A stretch of 64,000 bases of DNA from Comamonas terrigena NBRC 13299 (lineage in GTDB: Bacteria > Pseudomonadota > Gammaproteobacteria > Burkholderiales > Burkholderiaceae_C): contig NZ_AP019749.1 of NCBI RefSeq assembly GCF_006740045.1, positions 2,127,001 through 2,191,000 of the forward strand, in the 5' to 3' direction. The translations under genes were made by a program, and so were the position numbers. How positions within the stretch are numbered: position 1 is the stretch's first letter; the number at the start of each line of letters is the position of its first letter. The notes beneath the pieces were generated by a model that was not told the origin of the DNA, did no database searches, and was given only the letters and a program-made list of their open reading frames with translations. Positions 44,883 to 53,572 of the stretch are shown in pieces.

Positions 44883-45842
44883 ATGCAACGCAGAACCCTG
44901 ATCGCCCTGTGCGCTTCCCTGGCCGCAGTGGCCACCATGCCCCAAGCGGGCGCACAAGGCGCATACCCCAACCGGCCCATTACACTGATCGTGCCCTATG
45001 GCGCGGGCGGGGTGACCGATGTGATCGCCCGTGCGCTGGCACAGGGCATGTCCAAGCCGCTGGGTCAAACCATCGTGATCGAGAACAAGCCTGGCGCCGG
45101 TGCCTCCATGGGCGTGGTCGACATGAAGAACGCCAAGCCCGACGGCTACCGCCTGACGCTCACGCCGGTGGGCATCTTCCGCCAGCCCCATATACAGAAA
45201 GTGAATTTCGACCCTGTGGCCGATGTCAGCTATGTGGCGGCCTTCATGACCTATGACTTCATTCTGGCTGTGCCGGCCAATTCGCCCTTCAAGAGCGTGA
45301 AGGATGTGGTGGATGCTGCCAAGCGCGACCCAGGCAGCGTTGACTACGGGACCCCTGGCAAGTTCTCGGCCAACCACGTGACCATGGCGCAGCTGGAGCA
45401 AAAGACCGGAGCCAAGTTCACCCATGTGCCGTTCAAGGGAGATGCGGATTCCATCAACTCCCTGCTGGCCGGCCACACCAAGACGGCCGTGTTTGCCAAC
45501 AGCGTGCAGCCGTACCTGACCAGCGGCAAGATGCGGGCGCTGGCCATTGCCTCCGACAAGCGCACCGAAGCCTTTGCCGATGTGCCCACCTTCCGCGAGC
45601 TGGGCTATGCATTTGACGTACCGTCGCCGCTGGGCATTGCAGGTCCCAAAGCTCTGCCCGCCGAGATCACGCAAAAGCTCGAAGCGGCCATCCAGTCCGC
45701 CATGCAGGAGCCCGCCTTCAAGCAGGTGGCTGCCAACTACGGCATCCGCCTGGAATACCGCAATGCCCAGGAGTACAGTGCCTTTGCCAAGAAGGCCTTT
45801 GCCGAGGAGAAGGACATCGTCAAAGCGATCGGACTGGACTGA
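44883..45842 (+). CDS. Second Bug-family substrate-binding protein
   Basis: A 319-residue periplasmic protein of the Bug/TctC family. Signal peptide MQRRTLIALCASLAAVATM ends near AGAQG; AYPNRPITLIVPYGAGGVTDV and VPFKGDADSINSLLAGHT are the family signatures. It shares the plan but not close identity with the first Bug protein at 17.6 kb. Start ATG 44883 is preferred over GTG 44868 because of the signal-peptide form. No transporter membrane partners are nearby; ligand unknown. Confidence 0.9.
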   Translation: MQRRTLIALCASLAAVATMPQAGAQGAYPNRPITLIVPYGAGGVTDVIARALAQGMSKPLGQTIVIENKPGAGASMGVVDMKNAKPDGYRLTLTPVGIFRQPHIQKVNFDPVADVSYVAAFMTYDFILAVPANSPFKSVKDVVDAAKRDPGSVDYGTPGKFSANHVTMAQLEQKTGAKFTHVPFKGDADSINSLLAGHTKTAVFANSVQPYLTSGKMRALAIASDKRTEAFADVPTFRELGYAFDVPSPLGIAGPKALPAEITQKLEAAIQSAMQEPAFKQVAANYGIRLEYRNAQEYSAFAKKAFAEEKDIVKAIGLD

Positions 45843-46297
45843 TGATTCCTGTGGGCTGCTGGGTGGTGCGTTCTGCACTGCCCGGCGGGCGCCGGGTCGG
45901 CATCCGCTGTCGGATCGCGAGGCCTTGCAGTGAAGGCCTTCCAAATCCCCAGGACATTGCTTGCTGCTATAGTGTGGCGCACTGCAGCAAGGTCCATGGA
46001 CTGCTGGCAGCACATTCTGGCCTTCCGCTGGCACCGTACGGCAAGCGCTCCAAGGCCCATCGCATCAGACGATGACTGTACTTTCTGTCCTGCGGCTTCT
46101 GATCCGCTGGTCTTCCCGCCCTGAACCTTCCAGGGGCCGGAAAAATTTCTCCCTCGCACCCCAACGCGTTGAGCGGGCTTGCTTTTGAGTCCTTCCTTTT
46201 TGTACCGGTGTTCTTGCACCACGTTCTGTTGTTGAACCACTCCTTCTCTCTTTCCCAGGTCGTCGGTAAATACCTTCTGTCTCCTGGTTCGGTGCCC
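45843..46297 (+). other. 455-base gap upstream of the small translation cluster
   Basis: No firm gene. The last ~130 bases (46165-46297) are T/C-rich and less GC-rich than their surroundings and stay open in the frame of the next small gene, from TTG 46169. This looks like either an extended N-terminus or a long untranslated leader of the kind found before cold-shock genes. A short stem GGTG-TTCTTG-CACC at 46206-46219 is visible. Upstream at 45960-45980 CTATAGT resembles a -10 element. Confidence 0.4.
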
Positions 46298-46468
46298 ATG
46301 CCCGACGGGCACTACACCGCCTCCCTTTCGATTCGCAGCGGCCACGGCACGGCCACCCATGACCGGGTGTTCCGCTTTGTGCCGCAATTCCGCTCCGCCC
46401 AAGCTGCCGTGGCCTACGCCATGGAGCAGGGGATGTGTTTGCTGCGCCAGCCTGGTCTGCCGGCCTGA
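46298..46468 (+). CDS. Small conserved protein (start uncertain)
   Basis: A soluble basic protein of 56 residues from ATG 46298 ([34 protein letters not shown]...). Similar short proteins with the pattern S-I-R-S-G-x-G-x-x-T-H-D-R-V are familiar from Burkholderiales, but no function is known to me. The frame is open upstream to TTG 46169; GTG at 46292 is an equal alternative start. It lies 53 bases before the IF-1 paralogue gene and is probably co-transcribed with it. Confidence 0.5.
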   Translation: MPDGHYTASLSIRSGHGTATHDRVFRFVPQFRSAQAAVAYAMEQGMCLLRQPGLPA

Positions 46469-46521
46469 GCGCACAACACCTTCGGGATAGATCCCCCCAG
46501 TTTCATTCAGTCAGAGCCCTC

Positions 46522-46782
46522 ATGTCGAAAGAAGATCTCATTGAAATGCACGGACAGGTGATGGAAGTGCTGCCGGACTCACGTTTTCGCGTGACGCTGG
46601 ACAACGGCCATTCCCTGGTTGCCTACACCGGTGGCAAGATGCGCAAGTTCCGCATCCGCATCCTGGCGGGTGACAAGGTTTCGCTGGAGATGTCGCCCTA
46701 CGACCTCACCAAGGGCCGCATCACTTTCCGCCATATCGAAACACGCTCCGGCGGCGCTCCTTCGGGACCGCGGCGCCGCTAA
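46522..46782 (+). CDS. infA: Translation initiation factor IF-1, paralogue with C-terminal extension
   Basis: An 86-residue OB-fold protein: [22 protein letters not shown], then [22 protein letters not shown] and [10 protein letters not shown] are IF-1 signatures. It is longer than the usual 72 residues by a basic tail ([14 protein letters not shown]). The main infA of proteobacteria usually lies near rpmJ/secY; here there are no ribosomal genes, so this is likely a second copy as found in many Burkholderiales. It may help translation or RNA unfolding under stress. The neighbouring RRM gene suggests a cold-shock-type role. Confidence 0.9.
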   Translation: MSKEDLIEMHGQVMEVLPDSRFRVTLDNGHSLVAYTGGKMRKFRIRILAGDKVSLEMSPYDLTKGRITFRHIETRSGGAPSGPRRR

Positions 46783-46875
46783 GTTCCGGGCGGTGCGTTC
46801 CTGTAGGGCGCGCCGCCCACCCTATGTCCATTGCAGCATCTGCTGCACGGTCATTTTTCCCCTGAAAGTTCAACC

Positions 46876-47247
46876 ATGAACAACAAACTCTACGTCGGTA
46901 ACCTCTCTTACTCCATTCGCGACAACGATCTGGAACAACAATTCGCCCAGTTCGGCAACGTGGCTTCCGCCAAGGTCATGATGGACCGCGACACCGGTCG
47001 CTCCAAGGGCTTCGGCTTTGTGGAAATGGCTTCGGAAGCCGAAGCACAAGCTGCCATCGAAGGTCTGCACGAGCAGTCCTGGGACGGTCGCAACATGATC
47101 GTCAACGTGGCCCGTCCTCGTGAAGAGCGTCCTGCCGGCTTCGGCGGCGGCGGCTTCCGTGGCAACAACGGCGGCGGCGGTTTCCGCGGCGGCAATGGCG
47201 GTGGTTACGGCGGCGGCCGTGGCAACGGCGGCGGCTACGGCTACTGA
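46876..47247 (+). CDS. Glycine-rich RRM RNA-binding protein
   Basis: A 123-residue protein with one RRM (residues 1-80): RNP2 LYVGNL at 5-10 and RNP1 KGFGFVEM in the third strand, both with the RNA-contacting aromatics. The last ~40 residues are Gly-rich with spaced Arg, Asn and Tyr (GFRGNNGGG, GYGGGRGNG), ending GGGYGY, like plant and cyanobacterial cold-induced GRPs. It likely binds single-strand RNA as a chaperone. It follows the IF-1 paralogue by 93 bases and precedes a strong terminator. Confidence 0.92.
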   Translation: MNNKLYVGNLSYSIRDNDLEQQFAQFGNVASAKVMMDRDTGRSKGFGFVEMASEAEAQAAIEGLHEQSWDGRNMIVNVARPREERPAGFGGGGFRGNNGGGGFRGGNGGGYGGGRGNGGGYGY

Positions 47248-47334
47248 GCGAAGCGCTGATTGAGCGCCTGCAACACACAGAGAGATCTGGAATACCTGGT
47301 ACTCCGACCTCTGTGCAGGCGCCAATGGGCCCGC

Positions 47335-47363
47335 AAAAAAGCTCCCCTGGTGGGAGCTTTTTT
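47335..47363. terminator. Bidirectional terminator
   Basis: AAAAAAGCTCCC / GGGAGCTTTTTT stem with CTGGT loop. It ends the RRM gene and also faces the convergent LysR gene. Confidence 0.95.
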
Positions 47364-47426
47364 CATGGGTGCGTGGCAGGCGGCGCCATCTGAGATGTCG
47401 GTCGCAGCGGTGCACAGAAAGTCATT

Positions 47427-48377
47427 TCAGCGCCGTGCCGAGCCGCGTGTGGCGGCTCGCATGCCCGTGAGCCCGGGCATGGCGGCACGCATGGCATCCA
47501 GAAAGCAGCGCAGCCGTGCAGGGTAGAAAGCGGCCTGCGGGTAGACCAGGGAGACGGGCAGTGGCGCGGCCTCCCAGCCCTCTACCAGGTGCTGCAGCCG
47601 GCCGGCGCGCAGATCGTCCTGGACCATCCAGGCCGAGGCAATGCCGACCCCCAGACCGGCCAGTGCGGCGCTGCGCAGGGCATACAGGCTGTCGGTGGAC
47701 AGCCGGGGCTGGATGGCAAAGCGCTGCATGCCGTGCTGGGCATGGGTCAGACACACTTCGCGCTGGTAGAAGGTGTTGAGTGCCATCCACGGCCAGTCTG
47801 CCAGGTCCTGTGCGGCAGTGGCTGGCGGGTGCTGGGCGACCAGGGGCGGGGCTGCCACCACGATGCGGGGGACTTCGGCCAGACGCAGGGCGATGGCTGC
47901 AGGGTCCAGCACCTGGCCAACCTGGATGGCGCAGTCAATGCCTTCGGCAATAAAGTCGGCCCGGCGGTCATGCAGCAGCCATTCCACCTGCACCTCGGGG
48001 TAGCGGCGCAGGTAATCTAGCAGCGGCGCCATGAGCTGGTCCTGGCCAAAGGCGTGGGGCACCAGCACGCGCAACTGGCCGCGCGGTACATCCTGCACGC
48101 CACGCAGATCGGCCTCCATGGCCTCCCATTCATGCACCAGCGACTTGGCATGGGCGTAGCAGCGTTCGCCGTCCACGGTCAGCTTCATGCCGTGGGTGGA
48201 GCGTTGCAGCAGACGCAGGCCCAGCGTGCGCTCCAGTTGCTGCAGGCGGCGGCTGACGGTGGGTTGGGTGGTGCCCAGCTGCAAGGCTGCGGCCGAGAGG
48301 CTACCTGCTTCCACGATACGCACCAGCGTGTGCATCAGCGCAATGCGGTCGCTGCCGGCAGAGAGAGTTGTTTCCAT
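47427..48377 (-). CDS. LysR-family regulator, divergent from an MFS transporter
   Basis: A 316-residue LysR-type regulator with the helix-turn-helix at residues ~15-75 (SLSAAALQLGTTQPTVSRRLQQLE) and an effector domain (RGQLRVLVPHAFGQDQLMAPL). The ATG at 48377 sits inside a 15-base palindrome ATACG/CGTAT, which probably is its own operator. Close divergence from the MFS gene suggests it controls that transporter. Ligand unknown. Confidence 0.88.
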   Translation of the reverse strand: METTLSAGSDRIALMHTLVRIVEAGSLSAAALQLGTTQPTVSRRLQQLERTLGLRLLQRSTHGMKLTVDGERCYAHAKSLVHEWEAMEADLRGVQDVPRGQLRVLVPHAFGQDQLMAPLLDYLRRYPEVQVEWLLHDRRADFIAEGIDCAIQVGQVLDPAAIALRLAEVPRIVVAAPPLVAQHPPATAAQDLADWPWMALNTFYQREVCLTHAQHGMQRFAIQPRLSTDSLYALRSAALAGLGVGIASAWMVQDDLRAGRLQHLVEGWEAAPLPVSLVYPQAAFYPARLRCFLDAMRAAMPGLTGMRAATRGSARR

Positions 48378-48390
48378 ACGTAAAGCGTAT
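48376..48390. promoter_or_regulatory. LysR-type operator palindrome
   Basis: ATACG-TAAAG-CGTAT: a T-N11-A type dyad, overlapping the start codon of the LysR gene and facing the MFS gene. Fits autoregulation and control of the divergent gene. Confidence 0.55.
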
Positions 48391-48468
48391 AGCAGATCTG
48401 CATGCCAGACCACTACACAAGCGCCTGCTGACTCCAGATACTACGCAGCATTCGAAACAAAACCACAG

Positions 48469-49728
48469 ATGGACACCATGTCATCCATTCAATCTACGTA
48501 TGAAGAGCGTCCTGCCGGCGCTACCGCGGCACCTGCTGCAGCTGTGCCAATCCCTGCACCACAGGCCATTGGCGCGCCGTTGCTGCTGTTGCTGGCCGCG
48601 GCCGCTGGCGTCAGCGTGGCGTCGCTGTACTACAGCCAGCCCATGCTGGGCCTGCTGGGGGCCGATATGCAGGCGTCCGCGAGCACTGCCGGCTGGGTGC
48701 CCACGCTGACGCAGCTGGGCTATGCGCTGGGCATTCTGCTGCTGGCCCCGCTGGGGGACCGATATGACCGCCGCCGCATCATTCTGGTCAAGGCCGTGGC
48801 CCTGGTAGGGGTGCTGCTGGCCAGCGGACTGGCGCCCGGCATGGGCAGCCTGCTGGCAGCCAGCCTGGGCGTTGGCCTGGCCGCCACGATGGCGCAGGAT
48901 GTGGTGCCTGCTGCAGCCACACTGGCCCCTGCCGCCCAGCGTGGCCGCATGGTGGGCACGGTGATGACCGGGCTGCTGCTGGGCATCTTGCTGTCCCGTG
49001 TGGTCAGCGGCCTGGTGGCCCAGCTCTGGGGCTGGCGCAATATGTACCTGCTGGCGGCATCGGCCATCGCCGTGCTGGTTGTGGCGGTGTGGCGCGGCCT
49101 GCCGCACTTTGCGCCCACCACCCAGCTGGGCTGGCTGGCGCTGATGCGTTCCATGTGGGAACTGTGGCGCCAGCATGCTGCCTTGCGCCGCGCGGCCCTG
49201 GCACAAGGCCTGCTGGCGGTGGGGTTCAGCGCCTTCTGGTCCACGCTGGCGGTGATGCTGCACAGCCAGTTCCAGCTGGGTGCCGCCGCTGCCGGTGCGC
49301 TGGGACTGGCCGGCGCGGCGGGCGCCCTGGCCGCGCCACTGGCCGGGCGCATGGCCGACCGCCGTGGCCCCGAACTGGTGACGCGCGCAGGCGCTGCACT
49401 GGCAGCGGCAGCCTTCGCCAGCATGGCCACCGCGCCCTGGCTGGGCGCGCAGGGCCAATTGCTGCTGATCGTGGCGGCGGCCGTGGTGTTTGACTTTGGT
49501 GTGCAGGCCGTGCTGGTGGCCCACCAGACGATTGTCTATGGCATTGCGCCCGAGGCGCGCAGCCGCCTGAATGCGCTGCTGTTTACCGGCATGTTCGTGG
49601 GCATGGCCAGTGGTGCAGCCCTGGGCAGCTGGGTGCTGGACCATGCGGGTTGGCTGGGCGTGGTGGCGCTGGCCACGGTGTCTGCCCTGGCCGCCCTGGC
49701 GGTGCGCTGCTGGCCCCATGCCCGTTGA
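48469..49728 (+). CDS. Major facilitator superfamily transporter
   Basis: A 419-residue inner-membrane transporter with about 12 helices after a ~30-residue cytoplasmic N-terminus. The loop 2-3 motif is LAPLGDRYDRRRIILVK, the canonical G-x-x-x-D-R-x-x-R-R, and LAGRMADRRGPELV repeats it in the second half. Drug:H+ antiport or small-molecule efflux is likely. ATG 48469 gives MDTMSSIQSTYEERP; a second ATG at 48478 is possible. Paired with the divergent LysR gene. Confidence 0.88.
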   Translation: MDTMSSIQSTYEERPAGATAAPAAAVPIPAPQAIGAPLLLLLAAAAGVSVASLYYSQPMLGLLGADMQASASTAGWVPTLTQLGYALGILLLAPLGDRYDRRRIILVKAVALVGVLLASGLAPGMGSLLAASLGVGLAATMAQDVVPAAATLAPAAQRGRMVGTVMTGLLLGILLSRVVSGLVAQLWGWRNMYLLAASAIAVLVVAVWRGLPHFAPTTQLGWLALMRSMWELWRQHAALRRAALAQGLLAVGFSAFWSTLAVMLHSQFQLGAAAAGALGLAGAAGALAAPLAGRMADRRGPELVTRAGAALAAAAFASMATAPWLGAQGQLLLIVAAAVVFDFGVQAVLVAHQTIVYGIAPEARSRLNALLFTGMFVGMASGAALGSWVLDHAGWLGVVALATVSALAALAVRCWPHAR

Positions 49729-49835
49729 GTGCTGGGGAAACCCTCGGCATGCGCCGTGAGGCCGCCCCGGGCGCATGGCGTGTGCCTTGTTCTCACGGGG
49801 CAGTGTGCGACCCTGCACCAAGGGTGCTATCGGTC

Positions 49836-51314
49836 TCAGGCCGGGCGGGGTAAGGTGCGCAGCACCTCGGCCAGCCGGCGCACGCCGGCTTCGAGCTCCA
49901 TGGGGCTGTGGGCTGCAAAGCCCATCAGCACGCCCTGGTGGCGCGGTGTGCCGCTGTAGAGCGCAGACAGTCCTGCCAGGGTGATGCCGGCACGCGCTGC
50001 GGCAGCCACCAGCTGCGCTTCCGGCAGCCCGCCGCGCAGGTGGCAGGCCATTTGCATGCCACCTGCGGGCACCTGGGGCTCCAGCCAGTCGGCCAGATGC
50101 GTGCGCAGCAACCGGGCCAGCACATCGCGCCGGTGGGCGTAAACGGTGCGCATGGTGCGGATGTGGGCACCCAGGTGACCGCCTTCGATGAAGCGCGCCA
50201 AGGTCAGCTGGGCCAGGGGAGCGCTGTGCCCGTCCTGCAAGGAGCGGGCCACGGTCATGGGGGCCACCAGCGCGGGCGGCAGCACCATATAGCCCAGGCG
50301 CAGGCCTGGAAACAGCGATTTGCTGAATGTGCCGATATAGAGCGTGCGCCCGTGGGCATCCAGCCCCTGCACACAGGCCGTGGGCTTGCCCGCGTAGTGG
50401 AATTCACTGTCGTAATCGTCCTCGAGGATCCAGGTCTGGTGTTCCCGGGCCCAGGCGATGGCGGCCAGCCGCCGCTCCAGCGACAGCGTGGCACCGGTGG
50501 GGTACTGGTGCGACGGGGTCAGAAACATGGCCTGGGCGGAGGGTGCGGCAGCAAGGTGCTGCATCTGCATCCCATCGGCATCCAGCGGGACGGGTTGGCA
50601 GACCAAGCCGGCAGCATCAAAGGCCCTGCGTGCACCGTGGTAGACCGGGTCTTCGATCAGGATGCGGTCACCCGGGTCCAGCAGTACCTGAGCGCACAGG
50701 CCCAGCGCCTGCTGTGAGCTGGTGAGGACCAGCACCTGTTCGGGTGTGGCGCGGGCTCCGCGCTCCAGATTCACATAGTCGGCAATGGCCTGCCGCAGGG
50801 GCAGCATGCCCTGCGCCGGGCTGTGCTGCAGGGCGCGGTGGCCGTACTCCTTGAGCACCTGGCGCTGCAGCCGTTCCCAGGCTGGCAATGGAAAGTTGCG
50901 GGTCTCGGGCACGCCGGGCACAAAGGCATGGGGCGCCGGAAAGTCGCTGACGCCACCGGCGGCCAGCATGGCCTGGCCGCGCCGGCTCAGCTGTGGTGCT
51001 GTGGCGGTGGGGGGCACTGCGGGGCGGACAGGCAGGCTCCGCGCCTGCTGGGACACCCGGCTACCGCTGCCCACGCGCCGGGTAATGAAACCTTCGGCGT
51101 GCAGCTGGCTGTAGGCCGTTTCCACCGTATCGCGCGAAACCGCCAGCGATTGCGCCAGCGCGCGGGAGGCCGGCAGGGGGCGCCCTGCTGCCAGCTGGCC
51201 ATCGAGGATCAACTGTCGCAGGCCGCGCTGCAGGCGGGCGTGCAAGGGCAGGGCCTGGTGGACCGGATCGGCCATCCAGGCTTTGACTGATTCAAGCAAG
51301 GCGTGTTTGAACAA
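49836..51314 (-). CDS. MocR-type regulator (GntR helix-turn-helix plus aminotransferase domain)
   Basis: A 492-residue protein of the MocR/PdxR class. Residues ~20-95 form a GntR-type winged helix (LHARLQRGLRQLILDGQLAAG, then LAVSRDTVETAYSQL); residues ~130-490 form a fold-type I aminotransferase-like domain with the PLP lysine in TFSKSLFPGLRLGY. PLP binding is thus likely. The start is TTG at 51314; ATG 51275 is an alternative with no better ribosome-binding site. It is divergent from the BenE-family gene, which it probably regulates. Confidence 0.88.
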   Translation of the reverse strand: MFKHALLESVKAWMADPVHQALPLHARLQRGLRQLILDGQLAAGRPLPASRALAQSLAVSRDTVETAYSQLHAEGFITRRVGSGSRVSQQARSLPVRPAVPPTATAPQLSRRGQAMLAAGGVSDFPAPHAFVPGVPETRNFPLPAWERLQRQVLKEYGHRALQHSPAQGMLPLRQAIADYVNLERGARATPEQVLVLTSSQQALGLCAQVLLDPGDRILIEDPVYHGARRAFDAAGLVCQPVPLDADGMQMQHLAAAPSAQAMFLTPSHQYPTGATLSLERRLAAIAWAREHQTWILEDDYDSEFHYAGKPTACVQGLDAHGRTLYIGTFSKSLFPGLRLGYMVLPPALVAPMTVARSLQDGHSAPLAQLTLARFIEGGHLGAHIRTMRTVYAHRRDVLARLLRTHLADWLEPQVPAGGMQMACHLRGGLPEAQLVAAAARAGITLAGLSALYSGTPRHQGVLMGFAAHSPMELEAGVRRLAEVLRTLPRPA

Positions 51315-51459
51315 TTGGTCTGGCTATTTGTGAAAAAGTGGTTGGAATCATCATGCCATTGGGATTTTATAAACGGCGCATGCCCAGGCCACCGTCCAGC
51401 CCGGTTCCAGCTGCCGCACAGGCCAGGGCGCATTCGATCTGTTGGAAAGTTGTTCAGGC

Positions 51460-52713
51460 ATGCCCCATACCCCGGCTCCCGTTTCTGTGTCCACGCGGCT
51501 GCGTCTGCGCGATGTGTTCCACCCTGCCGTGGCGGGGCTGGTATCGGTCATCGTCAACTACGGCGGTACCTTCATTCTGGTGTTTCAGGCGGCCCGGGTG
51601 GCCGGGCTGGATGCCGCGCACACGGCTTCCTGGGTGTGGTCGCTCTCCATTGGCGTGGGTCTGACGGGCCTGCTGCTGAGCTGGATGACACGTGCCCCCA
51701 TCATCACGGCCTGGTCTACGCCGGCGGCGGCGTTTTTGGTGACGGCATTGGCCAGCACGCCCTATGCCGAAGCCGTGGGCGCTTACCTCGTATCGGCTGC
51801 GGCCTTTGTGGTGCTGGGGCTGTCGGGGGGCTTTGAGCGTGTCATCCGGCTGATTCCTCCGGGTGTGGCCACGGGGCTGCTGGCGGGGATTCTGCTGCCC
51901 TTCGGCATGCGGGCCTTTGGCGGCATGGCGGTGGAGGCGACACTGGCGCTGCTGCTGATCGTGGCCTATGTGGTGCTCAAGCGCATTGCCGCGCGCTATG
52001 CAGTGGTGGGCATTCTGCTGCTGGGGCTGGCGTTCCTGGTGCTGCAACAACGCGTGGACCTGGCGGGGCTGTCGCTGCAGTTGGCGGCACCGGTGTATAC
52101 CGCACCGGCCTGGTCGCTGGACAGCCTGCTGAGCGTGGCCCTGCCATTGTTTCTGATCACCCTGACGGGGCAGTACATGCCGGGCATGCTGGTGTTGCGC
52201 AACGATGGCTTTGCCACCAGTGCCAACCCGATCGTGACTGTGACCGGTCTGGGCTCTTTGCTGATGGCTCCGTTTGGTGCGCATGCCTTCAATCTGGCGG
52301 CCATCACGGCAGCCATTGCCACGGGGCGCGAAGCCCATGAAGACCCGTCCAAGCGGTGGATTGCGGGAGTGACCGCAGGCCTGGCTTACTGTCTGGTGGG
52401 GGTGTTCGGGGTAACGCTGGCTGCCGTCTTCATGGCCCTGCCGGCTGCGTTCACCACCACGCTGGCGGGACTGGCCCTGCTGGGCACCCTGGGCGGCAGT
52501 CTGGCGGCCGCCCTGGCCGATGCCCGTACCCGCGAGGCGGCGCTGATCACCTTTCTGGCTGCAGCGGCCAACATCCAGTGGCTGGGCGTTGGCGGCGCGT
52601 TCTGGGGCCTGGTGATCGGTCTGCTGGCCCATGCCGTGCTGCATGGCCGCATGCCCTGGCGCCCGGGGAGTGCTGCACCGCTGGCAGCGACCTCCTCTGT
52701 CACCAAGGCCTGA
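51460..52713 (+). CDS. benE: BenE-family H+ symporter
   Basis: A 417-residue membrane protein with about 12 hydrophobic segments of the BenE family (benzoate:H+ symporter). FHPAVAGLVSVIVNYGGTFILVFQAA near the start and TAWSTPAAAFLV and LTGQYMPGMLVLRNDGF are conserved. True benzoate uptake is not supported by neighbours: no benzoate dioxygenase genes are here. Instead it sits between a PLP-binding regulator and the PLP-homeostasis gene yggS, so a B6 vitamer or amino acid-related substrate is worth considering. ATG 51460 is chosen over TTG 51442. Confidence 0.85.
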   Translation: MPHTPAPVSVSTRLRLRDVFHPAVAGLVSVIVNYGGTFILVFQAARVAGLDAAHTASWVWSLSIGVGLTGLLLSWMTRAPIITAWSTPAAAFLVTALASTPYAEAVGAYLVSAAAFVVLGLSGGFERVIRLIPPGVATGLLAGILLPFGMRAFGGMAVEATLALLLIVAYVVLKRIAARYAVVGILLLGLAFLVLQQRVDLAGLSLQLAAPVYTAPAWSLDSLLSVALPLFLITLTGQYMPGMLVLRNDGFATSANPIVTVTGLGSLLMAPFGAHAFNLAAITAAIATGREAHEDPSKRWIAGVTAGLAYCLVGVFGVTLAAVFMALPAAFTTTLAGLALLGTLGGSLAAALADARTREAALITFLAAAANIQWLGVGGAFWGLVIGLLAHAVLHGRMPWRPGSAAPLAATSSVTKA

Positions 52714-52717
52714 ACCT

Positions 52718-53572
52718 ATGTCGGCTCCAAATTTCTTTCCCCCTGCGACCCGCACCGGCCATGACCAGCATGGTCGCTATCCCCAGGCCCTGACTCTGGC
52801 GGACTTTCAACACAATCTGGCTGCGGTCCAGGCCCGCATGGCGGCGGCCTGCCAACGCGCTGGGCGGGATGCGGCCAGCGTGCGGCTACTGCCGGTGAGC
52901 AAGACCAAACCCGAAGCCAGCCTGCGCCTGGCCCATGCGGCGGGTTGCCGGATGCTTGGCGAAAACAAGGTGCAGGAGGCCTGGGGCAAATGGGAGTCTT
53001 TGCAGGACCTGACCGATCTGCGCTGGTCGGTCATCGGCCATCTGCAAACCAACAAGGCCAAGCTGGTGGCGCGCTTTGCCAGCGAATTCCAGGCCCTGGA
53101 CAGCCTGCGCCTGGCCGAGGCCCTGGACCGCCGCCTGCAGGTAGAAGGGCGCGCGCTGGATGTCTTTGTCCAGGTCAATACCTCGGGCGAGGCCAGCAAA
53201 TACGGGCTGGCACCCGAGGCGGTGCCAGCGTTTCTGCGCGCCTTGCCCGCCATGTCTGCGCTGCGGGTGCGCGGCCTGATGACGCTGGCGCTGTTCTCCC
53301 GTGACAGCGCGCGGGTTCGCCAGTGTTTTGTGTGCCTGCGCGGGCTGCAGGACCAGTTGCGGCACAGTGCACCGGCGGGCATGTACCTGGACGAGCTGTC
53401 CATGGGGATGTCAGGTGACTTTGAAATAGCGATCGAGGAGGGCGCTACCGTGGTGCGCGTGGGCCAAGCCATTTTCGGTGCCCGGGCGGTGCCGGACCAG
53501 CACTATTGGCCTGGACTTGCCGGTCCGGTGGAGGTGGAGGGGGGGGCAGGGCAGCCGCTTCACCCGAACTGA
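52718..53572 (+). CDS. yggS: YggS family PLP-homeostasis protein
   Basis: A 284-residue alanine racemase-like TIM barrel protein. The PLP lysine is in LLPVSKTKPEASL; LGENKVQEA, RWSVIGHLQTNKAKL and ELSMGMSGDFEIAIEEGATVVRVG are the family signatures. It has a ~30-residue N-terminal extension (MSAPNFFPPATRTGHD) compared with E. coli YggS (234 aa). It is a PLP carrier/homeostasis protein without proven catalytic activity. The start is 4 bases after the benE stop, so the two are co-transcribed. Its tail overlaps the stop of the convergent aldehyde dehydrogenase gene by 13 bases. Confidence 0.93.
   Translation: MSAPNFFPPATRTGHDQHGRYPQALTLADFQHNLAAVQARMAAACQRAGRDAASVRLLPVSKTKPEASLRLAHAAGCRMLGENKVQEAWGKWESLQDLTDLRWSVIGHLQTNKAKLVARFASEFQALDSLRLAEALDRRLQVEGRALDVFVQVNTSGEASKYGLAPEAVPAFLRALPAMSALRVRGLMTLALFSRDSARVRQCFVCLRGLQDQLRHSAPAGMYLDELSMGMSGDFEIAIEEGATVVRVGQAIFGARAVPDQHYWPGLAGPVEVEGGAGQPLHPN

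Noticed and set aside
51460..52713. Calling the BenE-family gene a proven benzoate transporter
   Set aside because: Family membership is clear but the neighbours are PLP-related and no benzoate catabolic gene is present, so the substrate is left open.
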